From SB25 sp029560875 (GTDB taxonomy: Bacteria; Bacteroidota; Bacteroidia; Bacteroidales; Tenuifilaceae), in assembly GCA_035388225.1 (NCBI GenBank), contig DAOOPM010000020.1:8307-72306 (forward strand): 64,000 bases of DNA, written 5' to 3'. A model generated the notes under the pieces. It was not told the DNA's origin. It worked only from the letters and a program-made list of their open reading frames with translations, and ran no database searches. The position numbers and the translations under genes are program-made. Shown piece by piece: positions 27,137 to 35,619 of the stretch. The stretch's first letter is position 1, and the number at the start of each line of letters is the position of its first letter.

Positions 27137-27170
27137 AAGGCGCAAATTAATTGATATTGCGCCTTTTTGT
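27136..27170. terminator. Bidirectional terminator after rnc
   Basis: A 10-bp perfect stem AAAGGCGCAA/TTGCGCCTTT (27136-27145 and 27157-27166) followed by a T run, between rnc and the convergent broken gene. Confidence 0.85.
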
Positions 27171-27177
27171 TTTATTG

Positions 27178-27720
27178 CTATTTCCCAAACTGAATACCTA
27201 CGCATAGGTACATTATTGGAGGAAAAGTTATATCGATAACTCCGTCGCCACCAACTGGCTGACTAAAAAATCCAAATTCACCAACAATGCCAAGGTTGTC
27301 TTTCATTTGTTTGGATACCTCTATCTGGAACCCAACATTTAGTCCATTGCTTGGGTCTTCCATTAAGTCATTTTTAATGTGGTTCGGGGACTACCTGAAC
27401 TCCTTCGGCTACAGTAAAGCGAGGTTTTATTGTCATCCCAACTGAGAAGAAGTTGTTGTTTTCATCCATTTCTTCTATTTTCATTGGAGTGTAGCAGAAA
27501 TAGAGTCCCATTGATAGTTTTGGAACAAGTATTCCGTCTATATCGCCTTTTATGAATGGCGAAGTTTTAAGTTCAGGCTCAAATCCACCAATGTTTGGCT
27601 GTCCTGGACCTGGGAATTGTAATCCACCTTTAAACTTAATGCAAACGATGATGGAGGTTCTTGTGAGTACAATGCTATGGTAAGCATCATTAGAACAAGT
27701 GTGAATAAACTTTTTTTCAT
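27178..27720 (-). pseudogene. Frameshifted outer-membrane beta-barrel protein gene
   Basis: A reading frame starts at the ATG at 27720 with a good signal peptide (MKKSLFTLV... cut near Tyr-Ser-Gln) but stops at 27550. From about residue 25 the same-family sequence continues in a second frame (Gly-Gly-Leu-Gln-Phe-Pro-Gly-Pro-Gly ... Thr-Ile-Lys-Pro-Arg-Phe-Thr-Val-Ala) down to a stop at 27374. The C-terminal strands (Gly-Leu-Asn-Val-Gly-Phe-Gln-Ile-Glu-Val ... Val-Gly-Ile-Gln-Phe-Gly-Lys) are in a third frame ending at 27178. The pieces join into a small porin-like barrel of about 180 residues. One break coincides with a run of four C (minus strand, 27386-27389). Either the gene is decayed or the sequence has two indel errors. 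Confidence 0.75.
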
Positions 27721-27895
27721 GGCTTGGATAGTTTTAGTTTTTTAAAGGCTTAATTTTATAATGTATTCATTATCAAATTAAAATTAGGGCAAAAAGTAAT
27801 GTCAGTCAATTATTTATAAGTTTTTTTGACAGATGGAATAATTTTCATTTATTATTTTGGGTATCTTGCTTCCGTTAATCTTTATCAGCAGGATT

Positions 27896-28306
27896 TTGGC
27901 AAAAAAAAATAAAGAAGTACTCAATCTTGAGAACCATTGTAATTTTAAGTTAATTGCAATCTCTGCACAGCACAACATCAATAAGTTGGTTTGGGAGTTG
28001 AATAGTGCCTTGGACTTGAAACTAGTTCGAAATGCTGATTTGGAAAGAGTCACTGGGTTTCCAACTTTTTCCTTCAGAGATACAAAATCGGCTATTGTTG
28101 TATCTCTTATTCAGAATAAGTACGAGGGTAAAATGCTTGTGAAGCAATTAAGCAATGTTGATTTTGTTCTAGAGTTTACTGGAGAACTATTACCCCATGA
28201 CTTTAAAACGCACATGCAAGTCGTTAAAAAAATTTCTAATGTTATTGCGGCAATAGAGATTGTACCCTCTTCAATTAAACGGAACGAACCTTTTTGTCCT
28301 GAATAA
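27896..28306 (+). CDS. IPExxxVDY family protein
   Basis: A protein of about 136 residues. It has no ATG start: the frame opens with TTG at 27857 or, more likely from family alignment, TTG at 27896 just before Ala-Lys-Lys-Asn-Lys. The body (Phe-Lys-Leu-Ile-Ala-Ile-Ser, Leu-Val-Trp-Glu-Leu-Asn-Ser-Ala-Leu, a late Asn-Val-Asp-Phe-Val-Leu) matches the small Bacteroidota IPExxxVDY family, whose genes usually lie between rnc and pyk. The name-giving motif reads Lys-Gln-Leu-Ser-Asn-Val-Asp-Phe here. Function unknown; probably cytosolic. Confidence 0.65.
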   Translation: MAKKNKEVLNLENHCNFKLIAISAQHNINKLVWELNSALDLKLVRNADLERVTGFPTFSFRDTKSAIVVSLIQNKYEGKMLVKQLSNVDFVLEFTGELLPHDFKTHMQVVKKISNVIAAIEIVPSSIKRNEPFCPE

Positions 28307-28434
28307 ATTAACCCCAATAGTTTCTGTTTATCCCTTGCTACTAAAATGTTACGTGCTTAAAGTTTCTCCTTAAATTTAACTTTTCACCTTTTTCTGTCAC
28401 ATTATTTTAACAGTCTGTTAAACTGTGTTAACCC

Positions 28435-28466
28435 TTTAGGAGTCCATAGCATAAAGATTATCTTTG
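28435..28466 (+). promoter_or_regulatory. Candidate promoter of the OmpR-type two-component operon
   Basis: TTTA (28435-28438), 20 bases, then a perfect TATCTTTG -7 element (28459-28466). The ATG of the kinase gene lies only 5 bases downstream, so transcription from here would give a nearly leaderless mRNA. Confidence 0.4.
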
Positions 28467-28471
28467 TTGAT

Positions 28472-30070
28472 ATGAGTAGAAAACTTCTTTGGGTATTAAC
28501 GGTTATTATTTCATTGGCCTCGCTTGGGTTGGTTTTGGTACAATCTAAGTGGGTTCGTATTGCTGTACAAACCAAAGAGGAACAGTTTGCTCAGTCGGCA
28601 AGCCTCGCTATGCAAAACATCGTTGAGGAGATTGAAAAGCAGGAAACCGTAGTTCAGATTATTGACGAAATAAAGCCCTATTACTCTGTAAGTACAAAAG
28701 GCGATGCGCGGATGTCCTACCATCAGGGAATACTCAATAAAACAAAAAGTGGCATTCGTACAAAGCAAATTAGCCAGCAGGTTCTTACCGTTAGTAATCT
28801 TGATACGATAAAACTCCCGACACTGACCCGTAATTTATTCGATAGCACCTTAAATGCCCTTAATTCTGGTTCAAGTCTTTCAATAAATAGGACTGGTAAT
28901 AGTAAAAATAGTGCTGGTTCCATAAATTTAGACCTAGGTTTAGATGGAAAGGTTTTGAATAAAACTGTTTTTGTTGAGAATATTGTCGATAAACTTATCC
29001 GGGTGGAATTGCCTATTCAGGAGCGAATTTCAGAAGAACTACTCGATTCAATTATCCGAAGAGAGCTAATCCGAAAAGGCATTGAGGCTAGGTTTGAGTA
29101 TAAGGTAACTAACGAGAAAGATAGTGCAATTTACAAGAGCGAAAAGTTTAAGTCGAATCATAAAGGTCTTGTGCTAAAAGACAAACTTTTCCCTAACGAT
29201 TTTTTTGCTCGGCGATACTTTTTAACCATTTACTTCCCAAACCAAAAAACATATGTTATAAGTTCGTTAGGATTAATGACTTTCTCTACCTTTTTACTCA
29301 CATTGCTTATAATACTTAGTTTCTCCGTTACGTTGTACATTATATTCAGGCAAAAAAGAGTGTCGGAGATTAAGAACGATTTTGTGAGCAACATGACCCA
29401 CGAATTAAAAACGCCCATATCAACCATATCGTTAGCAGCACAAATGCTAAACGACAAAAGCATTCCAATTGAACGGAAGAATTTAACCTACTTGGGGGGA
29501 GTTATTGCTGATGAAAGCAAACGGCTTGGACTTCAGGTTGAAAAAGTGCTTCAAATGGCAATATTCGAAAAAACGAAGTTGAAACTGAAGTTGAAGGATA
29601 TTGATATTCATGAGGTAGTTAAAAAGGTTTCGGCAAATTTTGCGCTGCAACTTCAATCGCAAAACGGAATTCTTATCACAGAGCTAAATGCAAATAACCC
29701 ACTAATAGTTGCAGACGAGGTTCATGTTACCAATGTGGTTAATAATCTGCTAGATAATGCTGTAAAGTATAAAAATGGCAATCCAGAAATTACTATATTT
29801 ACAAAGAATGCAACGGGTGGAATTGTTATTGCCTTTAAGGATAATGGAATAGGTATTAGCCGCGATAATATCCGAAAGATTTTCGACCAATTTTATCGGG
29901 TTCCCAGCGGCAATATTCATAATGTTAAAGGATTTGGTTTAGGCTTAAGTTACGTAAAAAAAATTGTTGAAGCTCATGGCGGTAGAATTTGGGTGGATAG
30001 TACACTTGGTATTGGCAGTACTTTCTCAATATTCTTACCGTGGAGTGGCCCAACAGAAAGAAATAGTTAA
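28472..30070 (+). CDS. Membrane sensor histidine kinase
   Basis: A 532-residue kinase with one N-terminal membrane helix, a periplasmic sensing part of about 220 residues without a recognisable fold, a second helix near residue 270 and a cytosolic kinase core. HisKA contains Asn-Met-Thr-His-Glu-Leu-Lys-Thr-Pro with the phosphorylated His; the ATPase domain shows Asn-Leu-Leu-Asp-Asn-Ala-Val-Lys-Tyr, Asp-Asn-Gly-Ile-Gly-Ile and Gly-Phe-Gly-Leu-Gly-Leu boxes. The OmpR-type partner follows 20 bases later. Confidence 0.93.
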   Translation: MSRKLLWVLTVIISLASLGLVLVQSKWVRIAVQTKEEQFAQSASLAMQNIVEEIEKQETVVQIIDEIKPYYSVSTKGDARMSYHQGILNKTKSGIRTKQISQQVLTVSNLDTIKLPTLTRNLFDSTLNALNSGSSLSINRTGNSKNSAGSINLDLGLDGKVLNKTVFVENIVDKLIRVELPIQERISEELLDSIIRRELIRKGIEARFEYKVTNEKDSAIYKSEKFKSNHKGLVLKDKLFPNDFFARRYFLTIYFPNQKTYVISSLGLMTFSTFLLTLLIILSFSVTLYIIFRQKRVSEIKNDFVSNMTHELKTPISTISLAAQMLNDKSIPIERKNLTYLGGVIADESKRLGLQVEKVLQMAIFEKTKLKLKLKDIDIHEVVKKVSANFALQLQSQNGILITELNANNPLIVADEVHVTNVVNNLLDNAVKYKNGNPEITIFTKNATGGIVIAFKDNGIGISRDNIRKIFDQFYRVPSGNIHNVKGFGLGLSYVKKIVEAHGGRIWVDSTLGIGSTFSIFLPWSGPTERNS

Positions 30071-30090
30071 AATAATTAATAAGCAACGCC

Positions 30091-30783
30091 ATGGAAAATA
30101 GAAAAATCCGTGTCCTACTTGCAGAGGACGATGAGAATTTAGGCTTTCTTCTTAAGGAGTACCTTCAAGCAAAAGATTACGAGGTAGACCTATATAAGGA
30201 TGGAGAGAAGGCCTTCAAGGGATTTCAAAATAACTACTACGATATCTGCATTTTAGATGTTATGATGCCCATTAAGGATGGGTTTACTTTGGCAAAGGAA
30301 ATTCGCATGTCTAATGGCACAATGCCAATTCTTTTCCTTACCGCTAAATCAATGAAAGAGGATGTAATCGAAGGCTTTGCGTTGGGTGCCGATGATTATA
30401 TGACAAAGCCGTTTAGCATTGAAGAACTACTTATGAGACTTGAGGCTATTCTTCGCAGAACCCGAAAAGATTCTCCTTTGACAGAGCAGTCGCAGTTTCA
30501 AATTGGTAAGTACATTTTTGATGCGACTAAGCAAACTCTCCAGATTGATAATGATGTTAGGAAGTTAACCACCAAGGAGAGTGAACTTCTTAAGTATCTT
30601 TGCATCAACAAAAATTCGTTGCTTGACCGAAATTTTGCTCTTAAAACCATTTGGGTTGACGATAGCTATTTTAATGCGCGTAGCATGGACGTTTACATCA
30701 CTAAACTACGTAAGTATTTGAGCGATGACCCAACTATCGAAATTATCAATGTACGAGGTAAAGGGTTTAAACTAATTTACTAA
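30091..30783 (+). CDS. OmpR/PhoB-type response regulator
   Basis: A 230-residue regulator: receiver domain (acidic Glu-Asp-Asp near residue 12, phospho-Asp in Ile-Leu-Asp-Val-Met-Met-Pro near 53, Lys in Met-Thr-Lys-Pro-Phe near 103) and a winged-helix Trans_reg_C domain ending Val-Arg-Gly-Lys-Gly-Phe-Lys-Leu-Ile-Tyr. Partner of the preceding kinase. The pair ends with its own terminator, so no target gene is in the operon. Confidence 0.95.
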   Translation: MENRKIRVLLAEDDENLGFLLKEYLQAKDYEVDLYKDGEKAFKGFQNNYYDICILDVMMPIKDGFTLAKEIRMSNGTMPILFLTAKSMKEDVIEGFALGADDYMTKPFSIEELLMRLEAILRRTRKDSPLTEQSQFQIGKYIFDATKQTLQIDNDVRKLTTKESELLKYLCINKNSLLDRNFALKTIWVDDSYFNARSMDVYITKLRKYLSDDPTIEIINVRGKGFKLIY

Positions 30784-30794
30784 TTTGATTCTGC

Positions 30795-30840
30795 TATAAA
30801 AGTATTTGGTGGTTTACATCAAATACTTTTATATTTTTAT
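30795..30840 (+). terminator. Terminator of the two-component operon
   Basis: A 14-bp perfect stem TATAAAAGTATTTG/CAAATACTTTTATA (30795-30808 and 30820-30833) followed by a T-rich tail, 11 bases past the regulator stop. Confidence 0.85.
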
Positions 30841-30863
30841 AACTCTAAAAAAGAATTTGCGTT

Positions 30864-30871
30864 TATATTTG
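30864..30871 (+). promoter_or_regulatory. Candidate -7 promoter element upstream of siaC
   Basis: TATATTTG matches the Bacteroidota -7 consensus, about 90 bases before the siaC start; the -33 element is not clear. It fits because a terminator lies just upstream. Confidence 0.4.
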
Positions 30872-30962
30872 CGTAACATATGTTAAAAGAGGTTATTTTT
30901 GGTTTATTTAAGAATATTACATAACTTTAACATTATTGTTGGCTGGAAAAAATGTAGGTGTT

Positions 30963-31346
30963 ATGGAATCGATTATTTTAGAACCAACCACTGAAACTCC
31001 AAAAGTGGTTCTCGATAAGGAAAAGTCAATTTTTGAGTTTGCGGGTAACTCTTTACCTGAAGATGTAACTTCCTTCTACAACCCAATAATGGAGTGGATT
31101 GATGATTATATGGCAAATCCAAACCAGAAAACAGAGTTGGACCTGAGCTTTGATTATTACAATACATCCTCCTCAAAAATGATTTTAAAAATATTGGAGA
31201 AATTTAGGGAGATTCATCGTAAAGGTTATACCGTTGTGGTGAACTGGCATTACATGGAGGATGATGAAGATATGGTTGAAGCAGGTGAGGATTATGCCGA
31301 ACACTTAAAGTTACCTTTCAACTTTATTGCAAGTCAACGACAATAA
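30963..31346 (+). CDS. siaC: SiaC-type regulatory phosphoprotein (DUF1987)
   Basis: A 127-residue protein starting at the ATG at 30963 (MESII). The sequence Phe-Asp-Tyr-Tyr-Asn-Thr-Ser-Ser-Ser-Lys matches the DUF1987 core; Thr68 falls at the position of the threonine phosphorylated in Pseudomonas SiaC. In that system SiaB kinase and SiaA phosphatase control SiaC, which binds a diguanylate cyclase. Neither siaA nor siaB is in this window, so any link to second-messenger signalling is inference. It is followed 24 bases later by the GH16-fold protein gene, probably in one operon. Confidence 0.85.
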   Translation: MESIILEPTTETPKVVLDKEKSIFEFAGNSLPEDVTSFYNPIMEWIDDYMANPNQKTELDLSFDYYNTSSSKMILKILEKFREIHRKGYTVVVNWHYMEDDEDMVEAGEDYAEHLKLPFNFIASQRQ

Positions 31347-31370
31347 ATTTACAACACAAAAGTTTTTCAG

Positions 31371-32843
31371 ATGGCAACAACTCCTTCAACCTTTAAAGTA
31401 TTTACCAATCGCTTATTCGGTAGTTTTAAGGATACCGAAACCGTGGAAATAGCCCAAAAGGCCCTTGAAACTGAGTACGAAGAATTGCTTACATACTCTC
31501 AATCCGACGAATGGGCTAGATATCAGGAGTTGAAGACTTGGGTTGAGACTAAGGAGCATCTTAAGGTTAAACAGGAACTAGAGGCTGTTACTTACAAAAA
31601 TTCTAATGAGTTTAAAGAGGAACAGGAACTAAAAAAGTTTTTGTCGAATGGTGCTCTTAAAAACTATATTAAGCAATCCGCAACCGATAATCCAATATTT
31701 ATCAGAAAGATTGAGCAATCTGGCCTTGTTGAGGAGTATAACAACTTGAAAGACTTTATTTCTAGTGCCGATTATAAGAAGAATAGGAGTGCTTACAAAA
31801 AAGACAACACCGAGGAGTACCAAAAGGAGATTAGGTTTAATGAGTTGAATTCTAATTCTGATTTAAAGCGTTACTTCAAACTGCTTAATTTTAAGCCATT
31901 AAAGGACTACTTCAGTATTGAGGGCTCACAAACACTTCAACGCTATAATGAGCTAAAGGCTAAGGTTGATTCTGCTGAGTTTGCCGAAAGGAAGAAATAT
32001 CTTTTGAGTAAGAATAAGTTTGAGCAAACTGAGGCTTACAAAAAACTTCAGGAGTTCAGAACTCTCGAATCATCTGAGAAAGTGAAATGGTACTTTAAGG
32101 TGAAGGACAGCCATAAGTTTGACGAGTTGAAGCATTGGAGTTTGTTGTTTCACGATGATTTTGATGGCAAAACCATTGACACCCAACGATGGCTTACAAA
32201 GTTTTTCTGGGGCGATGCTCTAATTAACAAAGCCTACTCCTTTGCAACAAATGAGCAATTTTATTCCGATGGTGGCAATTTAGAGTTGAAAAACGGAACA
32301 CTTAAAATTGTTACACGAAAGGAAAAGGCTGAAGGACTGGCTTGGGATAAGAAATTTGGTTTTATTTCAAAAACCTTTAACTATACTTCAGGTGTTATAA
32401 ATACAGGACATATTTATAGGCAAGCTGAGGGAAAAATTGAGGCTAAGGTAAAAATGTCCTGTGTAAATGGTGTTAGCCATGCATTTTACCTTGTTGGAGA
32501 TAAGATGTTGCCAGAGTTAGATGTTTTCTTGAAATCCGATTCTAAGCAAAATTCAATTTCTGGCGCTTATTTTTGGACTAATGGTTCTGCTAAAGTACGC
32601 AAGTCTGTTCATAGCATTGGTGGACTGAAATTGGACTCAAAATTCTATGTTTTAGGCGTTGAATGGGATGCGAAAGCTATTGTATGGACAATCAATGGAA
32701 CACCTTATAAAATTCAGCCAAACCTAAGTCCTAATGTGCCACTTTACCTTGTATTTGCTTCGGGAGTGAATGGCAATATAGATGAGTCAAAATTGCCAGC
32801 CTACATGGAAATAGATTGGGTTAAGTGCTGGAAAAAATCATAA
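31371..32843 (+). CDS. Cytoplasmic helical-repeat protein with degenerate GH16 domain
   Basis: A 490-residue protein with no signal peptide or membrane segment. Residues 35-255 hold about five imperfect helical repeats around the pattern Tyr-x-Glu-Leu-Lys-x-x-(Val/Phe/Leu)-x-Ser-x-(Glu/Asp)-(Phe/Tyr), very rich in Lys and Glu. Residues 258-488 look like a family 16 glycosidase fold: Asp-Asp-Phe-Asp-Gly-Lys-Thr-Ile-Asp near the start, Gly-Lys-Ile-Glu-Ala-Lys-Val-Lys, then the active-site strand Pro-Glu-Leu-Asp-Val-Phe-Leu at 381-387 and a final Met-Glu-Ile-Asp-Trp-Val-Lys strand. The GH16 motif Glu-x-Asp-x-x-Glu is present as Glu382-x-Asp384-x-x-Leu387, so the acid/base Glu is missing. Probably a sugar- or protein-binding pseudoenzyme. 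Follows siaC by 24 bases. Confidence 0.75.
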   Translation: MATTPSTFKVFTNRLFGSFKDTETVEIAQKALETEYEELLTYSQSDEWARYQELKTWVETKEHLKVKQELEAVTYKNSNEFKEEQELKKFLSNGALKNYIKQSATDNPIFIRKIEQSGLVEEYNNLKDFISSADYKKNRSAYKKDNTEEYQKEIRFNELNSNSDLKRYFKLLNFKPLKDYFSIEGSQTLQRYNELKAKVDSAEFAERKKYLLSKNKFEQTEAYKKLQEFRTLESSEKVKWYFKVKDSHKFDELKHWSLLFHDDFDGKTIDTQRWLTKFFWGDALINKAYSFATNEQFYSDGGNLELKNGTLKIVTRKEKAEGLAWDKKFGFISKTFNYTSGVINTGHIYRQAEGKIEAKVKMSCVNGVSHAFYLVGDKMLPELDVFLKSDSKQNSISGAYFWTNGSAKVRKSVHSIGGLKLDSKFYVLGVEWDAKAIVWTINGTPYKIQPNLSPNVPLYLVFASGVNGNIDESKLPAYMEIDWVKCWKKS

Positions 32844-32854
32844 ATTGATATTGC

Positions 32855-32887
32855 AAAGGGAGCCAAGTGCTCCCTTTTATATTTTTG
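32855..32887 (+). terminator. Terminator after the GH16-fold gene
   Basis: A 9-bp stem AAAGGGAGC/GCTCCCTTT (32855-32863 and 32869-32877) with a 5-base loop and a T-rich tail. It touches the stop codon of the convergent gene. Confidence 0.8.
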
Positions 32888-33638
32888 TTGCGACCACTTT
32901 TAGGTATGTTTTACAATCCTCTCGGTAAGTCATTTGAGAATCGAACTTCCAAGTCCATTCCTTGGTGCCATTACTCTTAGGTATATCAATAAAAATAGTT
33001 GGTTTTGAGCCTATAAACTTGTTGTCCTCATCAACGAACTCCTCCTCATAATCAGTAATCAATACCGACCTGTTTTGTGGCAACCATTTTAAGTGATTTA
33101 GTTGTATTACAGATGCTATTTCGATAATCTGATTATTGTCTAGAGCAACTTTGTTTGTAAGGTAGTCTGTTATAAATATGCTGAGTTGGCTCAGCAGGTT
33201 TAATGATACTACTAAATCCGCATCGTAATTAACACGCTTAATCGCCTTAATTTTAGTGAGATATTCTTCGAGGTTGAAATTCCTTTTATTTACAGCGTAA
33301 GTTAAATCAACTGCTCCGTAGGTTAAGTCGGCTGTTTTGAATTCAACATTTGGATATTTTGAGTATCGGTTTACAATTTGCTTTGGGTGGTAAATATCGG
33401 TTAAAACAACGCTGTCGAATTGCTCAATAATTTTATCCATTGGAACATCGAGCAGCCAACCGCTGCCAAGAATATTGATTGATTTTGACGGATGCTCAGA
33501 AATGAATTCCTCAATGAATTTTTTTGAGTTTTTCAGATGCGATTGCCAACCACCCTGCTCCTGCAACATCCTTTGAGCAATGTAGGTTTGCTCCGAGGCG
33601 TAATTCATCCTGATATTTCGTAGCCACTCCTTTATCAT
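32877..33638 (-). CDS. Uncharacterised protein resembling class I methyltransferases
   Basis: A 253-residue soluble protein, starting at the ATG at 33638 (MIKEWLRN). A segment Ile-Asn-Ile-Leu-Gly-Ser-Gly-Trp-Leu-Leu-Asp-Val, then about 15 residues later Val-Val-Leu-Thr-Asp-Ile-Tyr, looks like motif I and the acidic end of strand 2 in Rossmann-type methyltransferases. Further on, Asp-Leu-Val-Val-Ser-Leu-Asn-Leu-Leu-Ser-Gln resembles motif IV. Substrate unknown, and the assignment rests on these motifs only. It lies downstream of lepA but behind a terminator-like hairpin. Confidence 0.5.
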   Translation of the reverse strand: MIKEWLRNIRMNYASEQTYIAQRMLQEQGGWQSHLKNSKKFIEEFISEHPSKSINILGSGWLLDVPMDKIIEQFDSVVLTDIYHPKQIVNRYSKYPNVEFKTADLTYGAVDLTYAVNKRNFNLEEYLTKIKAIKRVNYDADLVVSLNLLSQLSIFITDYLTNKVALDNNQIIEIASVIQLNHLKWLPQNRSVLITDYEEEFVDEDNKFIGSKPTIFIDIPKSNGTKEWTWKFDSQMTYREDCKTYLKVVATKI

Positions 33639-33650
33639 TGCATAAAAGTA

Positions 33651-33678
33651 AAAAAAAAGAAGCATTGCTGCTTCTTTT
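33651..33678 (-). terminator. lepA terminator
   Basis: A 10-bp stem AAAAGAAGCA/TGCTTCTTTT (33655-33664 and 33669-33678) with a 4-base loop; on the minus strand the stem runs into eight T residues. It lies 26 bases past the lepA stop. Confidence 0.8.
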
Positions 33679-33703
33679 CATTTTTATGTTCTTTAAAATC
33701 TTC

Positions 33704-35491
33704 CTAGTCCATCTTAAGAACCGCAAGGAATGCTTCCTGTGGAACTTCAACAGAACCAACCTGACGCATTCGTTTCTTTCCTTTCTTTTGCTTCTCCAAA
33801 AGTTTGCGTTTACGGGTAATGTCGCCACCGTAACATTTTGCGGTAACGTCCTTACGTAATGCCTTAACTGTTTCGCGGGCAATAATTTTTGCGCCAATTG
33901 CGGCTTGAATGGCAATATCGAACTGTTGGCGAGGTATTAGTTCTTTCAACTTTTCGCACATTTTCCGACCAAAATCGTACGCGTAATCGAAGTGGATTAG
34001 TGACGATAAGGCATCAACCATTTCGCCGTTAAGGAGTATGTCAAGTTTTACTAGTTTAGCTTCAGCGTAACCGTCCATAAAGTAGTCGAACGATGCGTAT
34101 CCGCGCGAAATAGATTTCAACTTGTCGTAGAAGTCAAAAACAATATCACTTAGAGGCATACGGAATGTAACTTCAACCCTATCGGATGTAATGAAAACTT
34201 GATTTTTAAGAATTCCTCGCTTATCAATACAAAGTTTCATTACAGCACCCAAGTAGTCAGATTTTGTAATGATTTGTGCGTTGATAACGGGTTCCTCAAT
34301 AAAATCGATTATTGTTGGTCCCGGCAGTCCGCTGGGGTTGTGAACTTCAATAATCTCTCCTTTTGTGGTGTGTACTTTGTACGAAACGTTAGGAACCGTG
34401 GTAATTACATCCATATCGAATTCGCGGTAAAGCCTTTCCTGGATAATTTCCATATGGAGAAGCCCTAGGAATCCGCATCGGAAACCAAAGCCTAAAGCTA
34501 ACGAAGACTCTGGCTCGTAGCTGAGCGATGCATCGTTGAGTTTAAGTTTGTCAAGTGATGCTCGTAAGTCCTCGTAATCATCGGCATCTACAGGGTAAAC
34601 GCCAGCAAAAACCATGGGTTTAACATCCTCGAAACCAGCGATAGATGTGTTGCAGGGTCTATCAACATGAGTTATGGTATCGCCTACCTTAACTTCGGTA
34701 GATTCTTTTATTCCTGATATAATATAGCCTACATCGCCTGCGCCAATTGAATCGCGAGGTTGAAGTTTCAACCTTAAAATTCCAACTTCGTCGGCAGTGT
34801 ACTCTTTACCTGTGTTGAAGAATTTTACCTTATCGCCAGGGCGAATAGTGCCGTTAGCCACCTTGAAATATGCAATGATACCTCTGAATGAGTTGAATAC
34901 AGAGTCGAAGATAAGTGCTTGCAAAGGTGCATTAGGGTCGCCTTTTGGAGGCTTAATCCTTGCTATAATTGCTTCAAGAATTGCATCAACACCCTCGCCA
35001 GTTTTAGCACTAACGGGCAAAATATCATCGCGTTTGCAGCCAATTAAGTCAACAATTTGGTCCTTTACATCCTCAACCATAGCCGCTTCCATATCAATTT
35101 TATTGATAACAGGAATAATCTCAAGGTCGTGATTAAGTGCAAGGTAAAGGTTCGATATGGTTTGGGCCTGAATTCCCTGAGTTGCATCAACTACAAGCAA
35201 CGCGCCTTCGCACGATGCAATTGCGCGCGAAACCTCGTAGGAGAAATCCACGTGACCAGGAGTATCAATTAGGTTAAGCGTGTAGCTTTTCCCGCCATTC
35301 TTGTACTGCATTTGTATGGCGTGACTTTTAATGGTAATTCCTTTCTCGCGTTCAAGGTCCATGCTGTCGAGTACCTGATTTTGCGACTCGCGCTCGGTAA
35401 GCGTATGAGTACTTTCAAGTAAACGGTCGGCCAGGGTACTTTTCCCGTGGTCGATATGTGCAATAATGCAAAAGTTTCTGATATTCTCCAT
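33704..35491 (-). CDS. lepA: Elongation factor 4 (LepA)
   Basis: A 595-residue translational GTPase that acts on stalled or mispositioned ribosomes. The GTP-binding loop Ala-His-Ile-Asp-His-Gly-Lys-Ser-Thr, switch II Asp-Thr-Pro-Gly-His-Val-Asp-Phe and Asn-Lys-Ile-Asp are intact, and the LepA C-terminal domain with Arg-Lys-Arg-Lys-Leu-Leu-Glu-Lys-Gln-Lys-Lys-Gly-Lys-Lys-Arg-Met is present. Length is normal for the family (about 595-600). Single gene. Confidence 0.97.
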   Translation of the reverse strand: MENIRNFCIIAHIDHGKSTLADRLLESTHTLTERESQNQVLDSMDLEREKGITIKSHAIQMQYKNGGKSYTLNLIDTPGHVDFSYEVSRAIASCEGALLVVDATQGIQAQTISNLYLALNHDLEIIPVINKIDMEAAMVEDVKDQIVDLIGCKRDDILPVSAKTGEGVDAILEAIIARIKPPKGDPNAPLQALIFDSVFNSFRGIIAYFKVANGTIRPGDKVKFFNTGKEYTADEVGILRLKLQPRDSIGAGDVGYIISGIKESTEVKVGDTITHVDRPCNTSIAGFEDVKPMVFAGVYPVDADDYEDLRASLDKLKLNDASLSYEPESSLALGFGFRCGFLGLLHMEIIQERLYREFDMDVITTVPNVSYKVHTTKGEIIEVHNPSGLPGPTIIDFIEEPVINAQIITKSDYLGAVMKLCIDKRGILKNQVFITSDRVEVTFRMPLSDIVFDFYDKLKSISRGYASFDYFMDGYAEAKLVKLDILLNGEMVDALSSLIHFDYAYDFGRKMCEKLKELIPRQQFDIAIQAAIGAKIIARETVKALRKDVTAKCYGGDITRKRKLLEKQKKGKKRMRQVGSVEVPQEAFLAVLKMD

Positions 35492-35571
35492 CCTCAGTTC
35501 CTAAATTGGAGTGCAAAGATATTGAAAATTTGATGATTCTGAAATAGGTTGTGGCGGTTTGACCCACAATA

Positions 35572-35600
35572 AAAAAGCGGAGAGTTGTCTCCGCTTTTTC
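35572..35600 (-). terminator. groEL terminator
   Basis: A 12-bp stem (35572-35583 and 35588-35599, core AGCGGAGA/TCTCCGCT) with a 4-base loop and T-rich ends, 20 bases past the groEL stop. Confidence 0.85.
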
Positions 35601-35619
35601 AATTCTATGTGATAAAATA

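Noticed and set aside
31371..32843. Active laminarinase/agarase for polysaccharide breakdown
   Set aside because: There is no signal peptide, the acid/base Glu of the GH16 motif is Leu, and no SusCD or other glycosidase genes are near.
33511..33915. A 134-codon minus-strand frame across the lepA end and the methyltransferase-like gene
   Set aside because: It overlaps the true lepA frame and crosses the lepA terminator hairpin.
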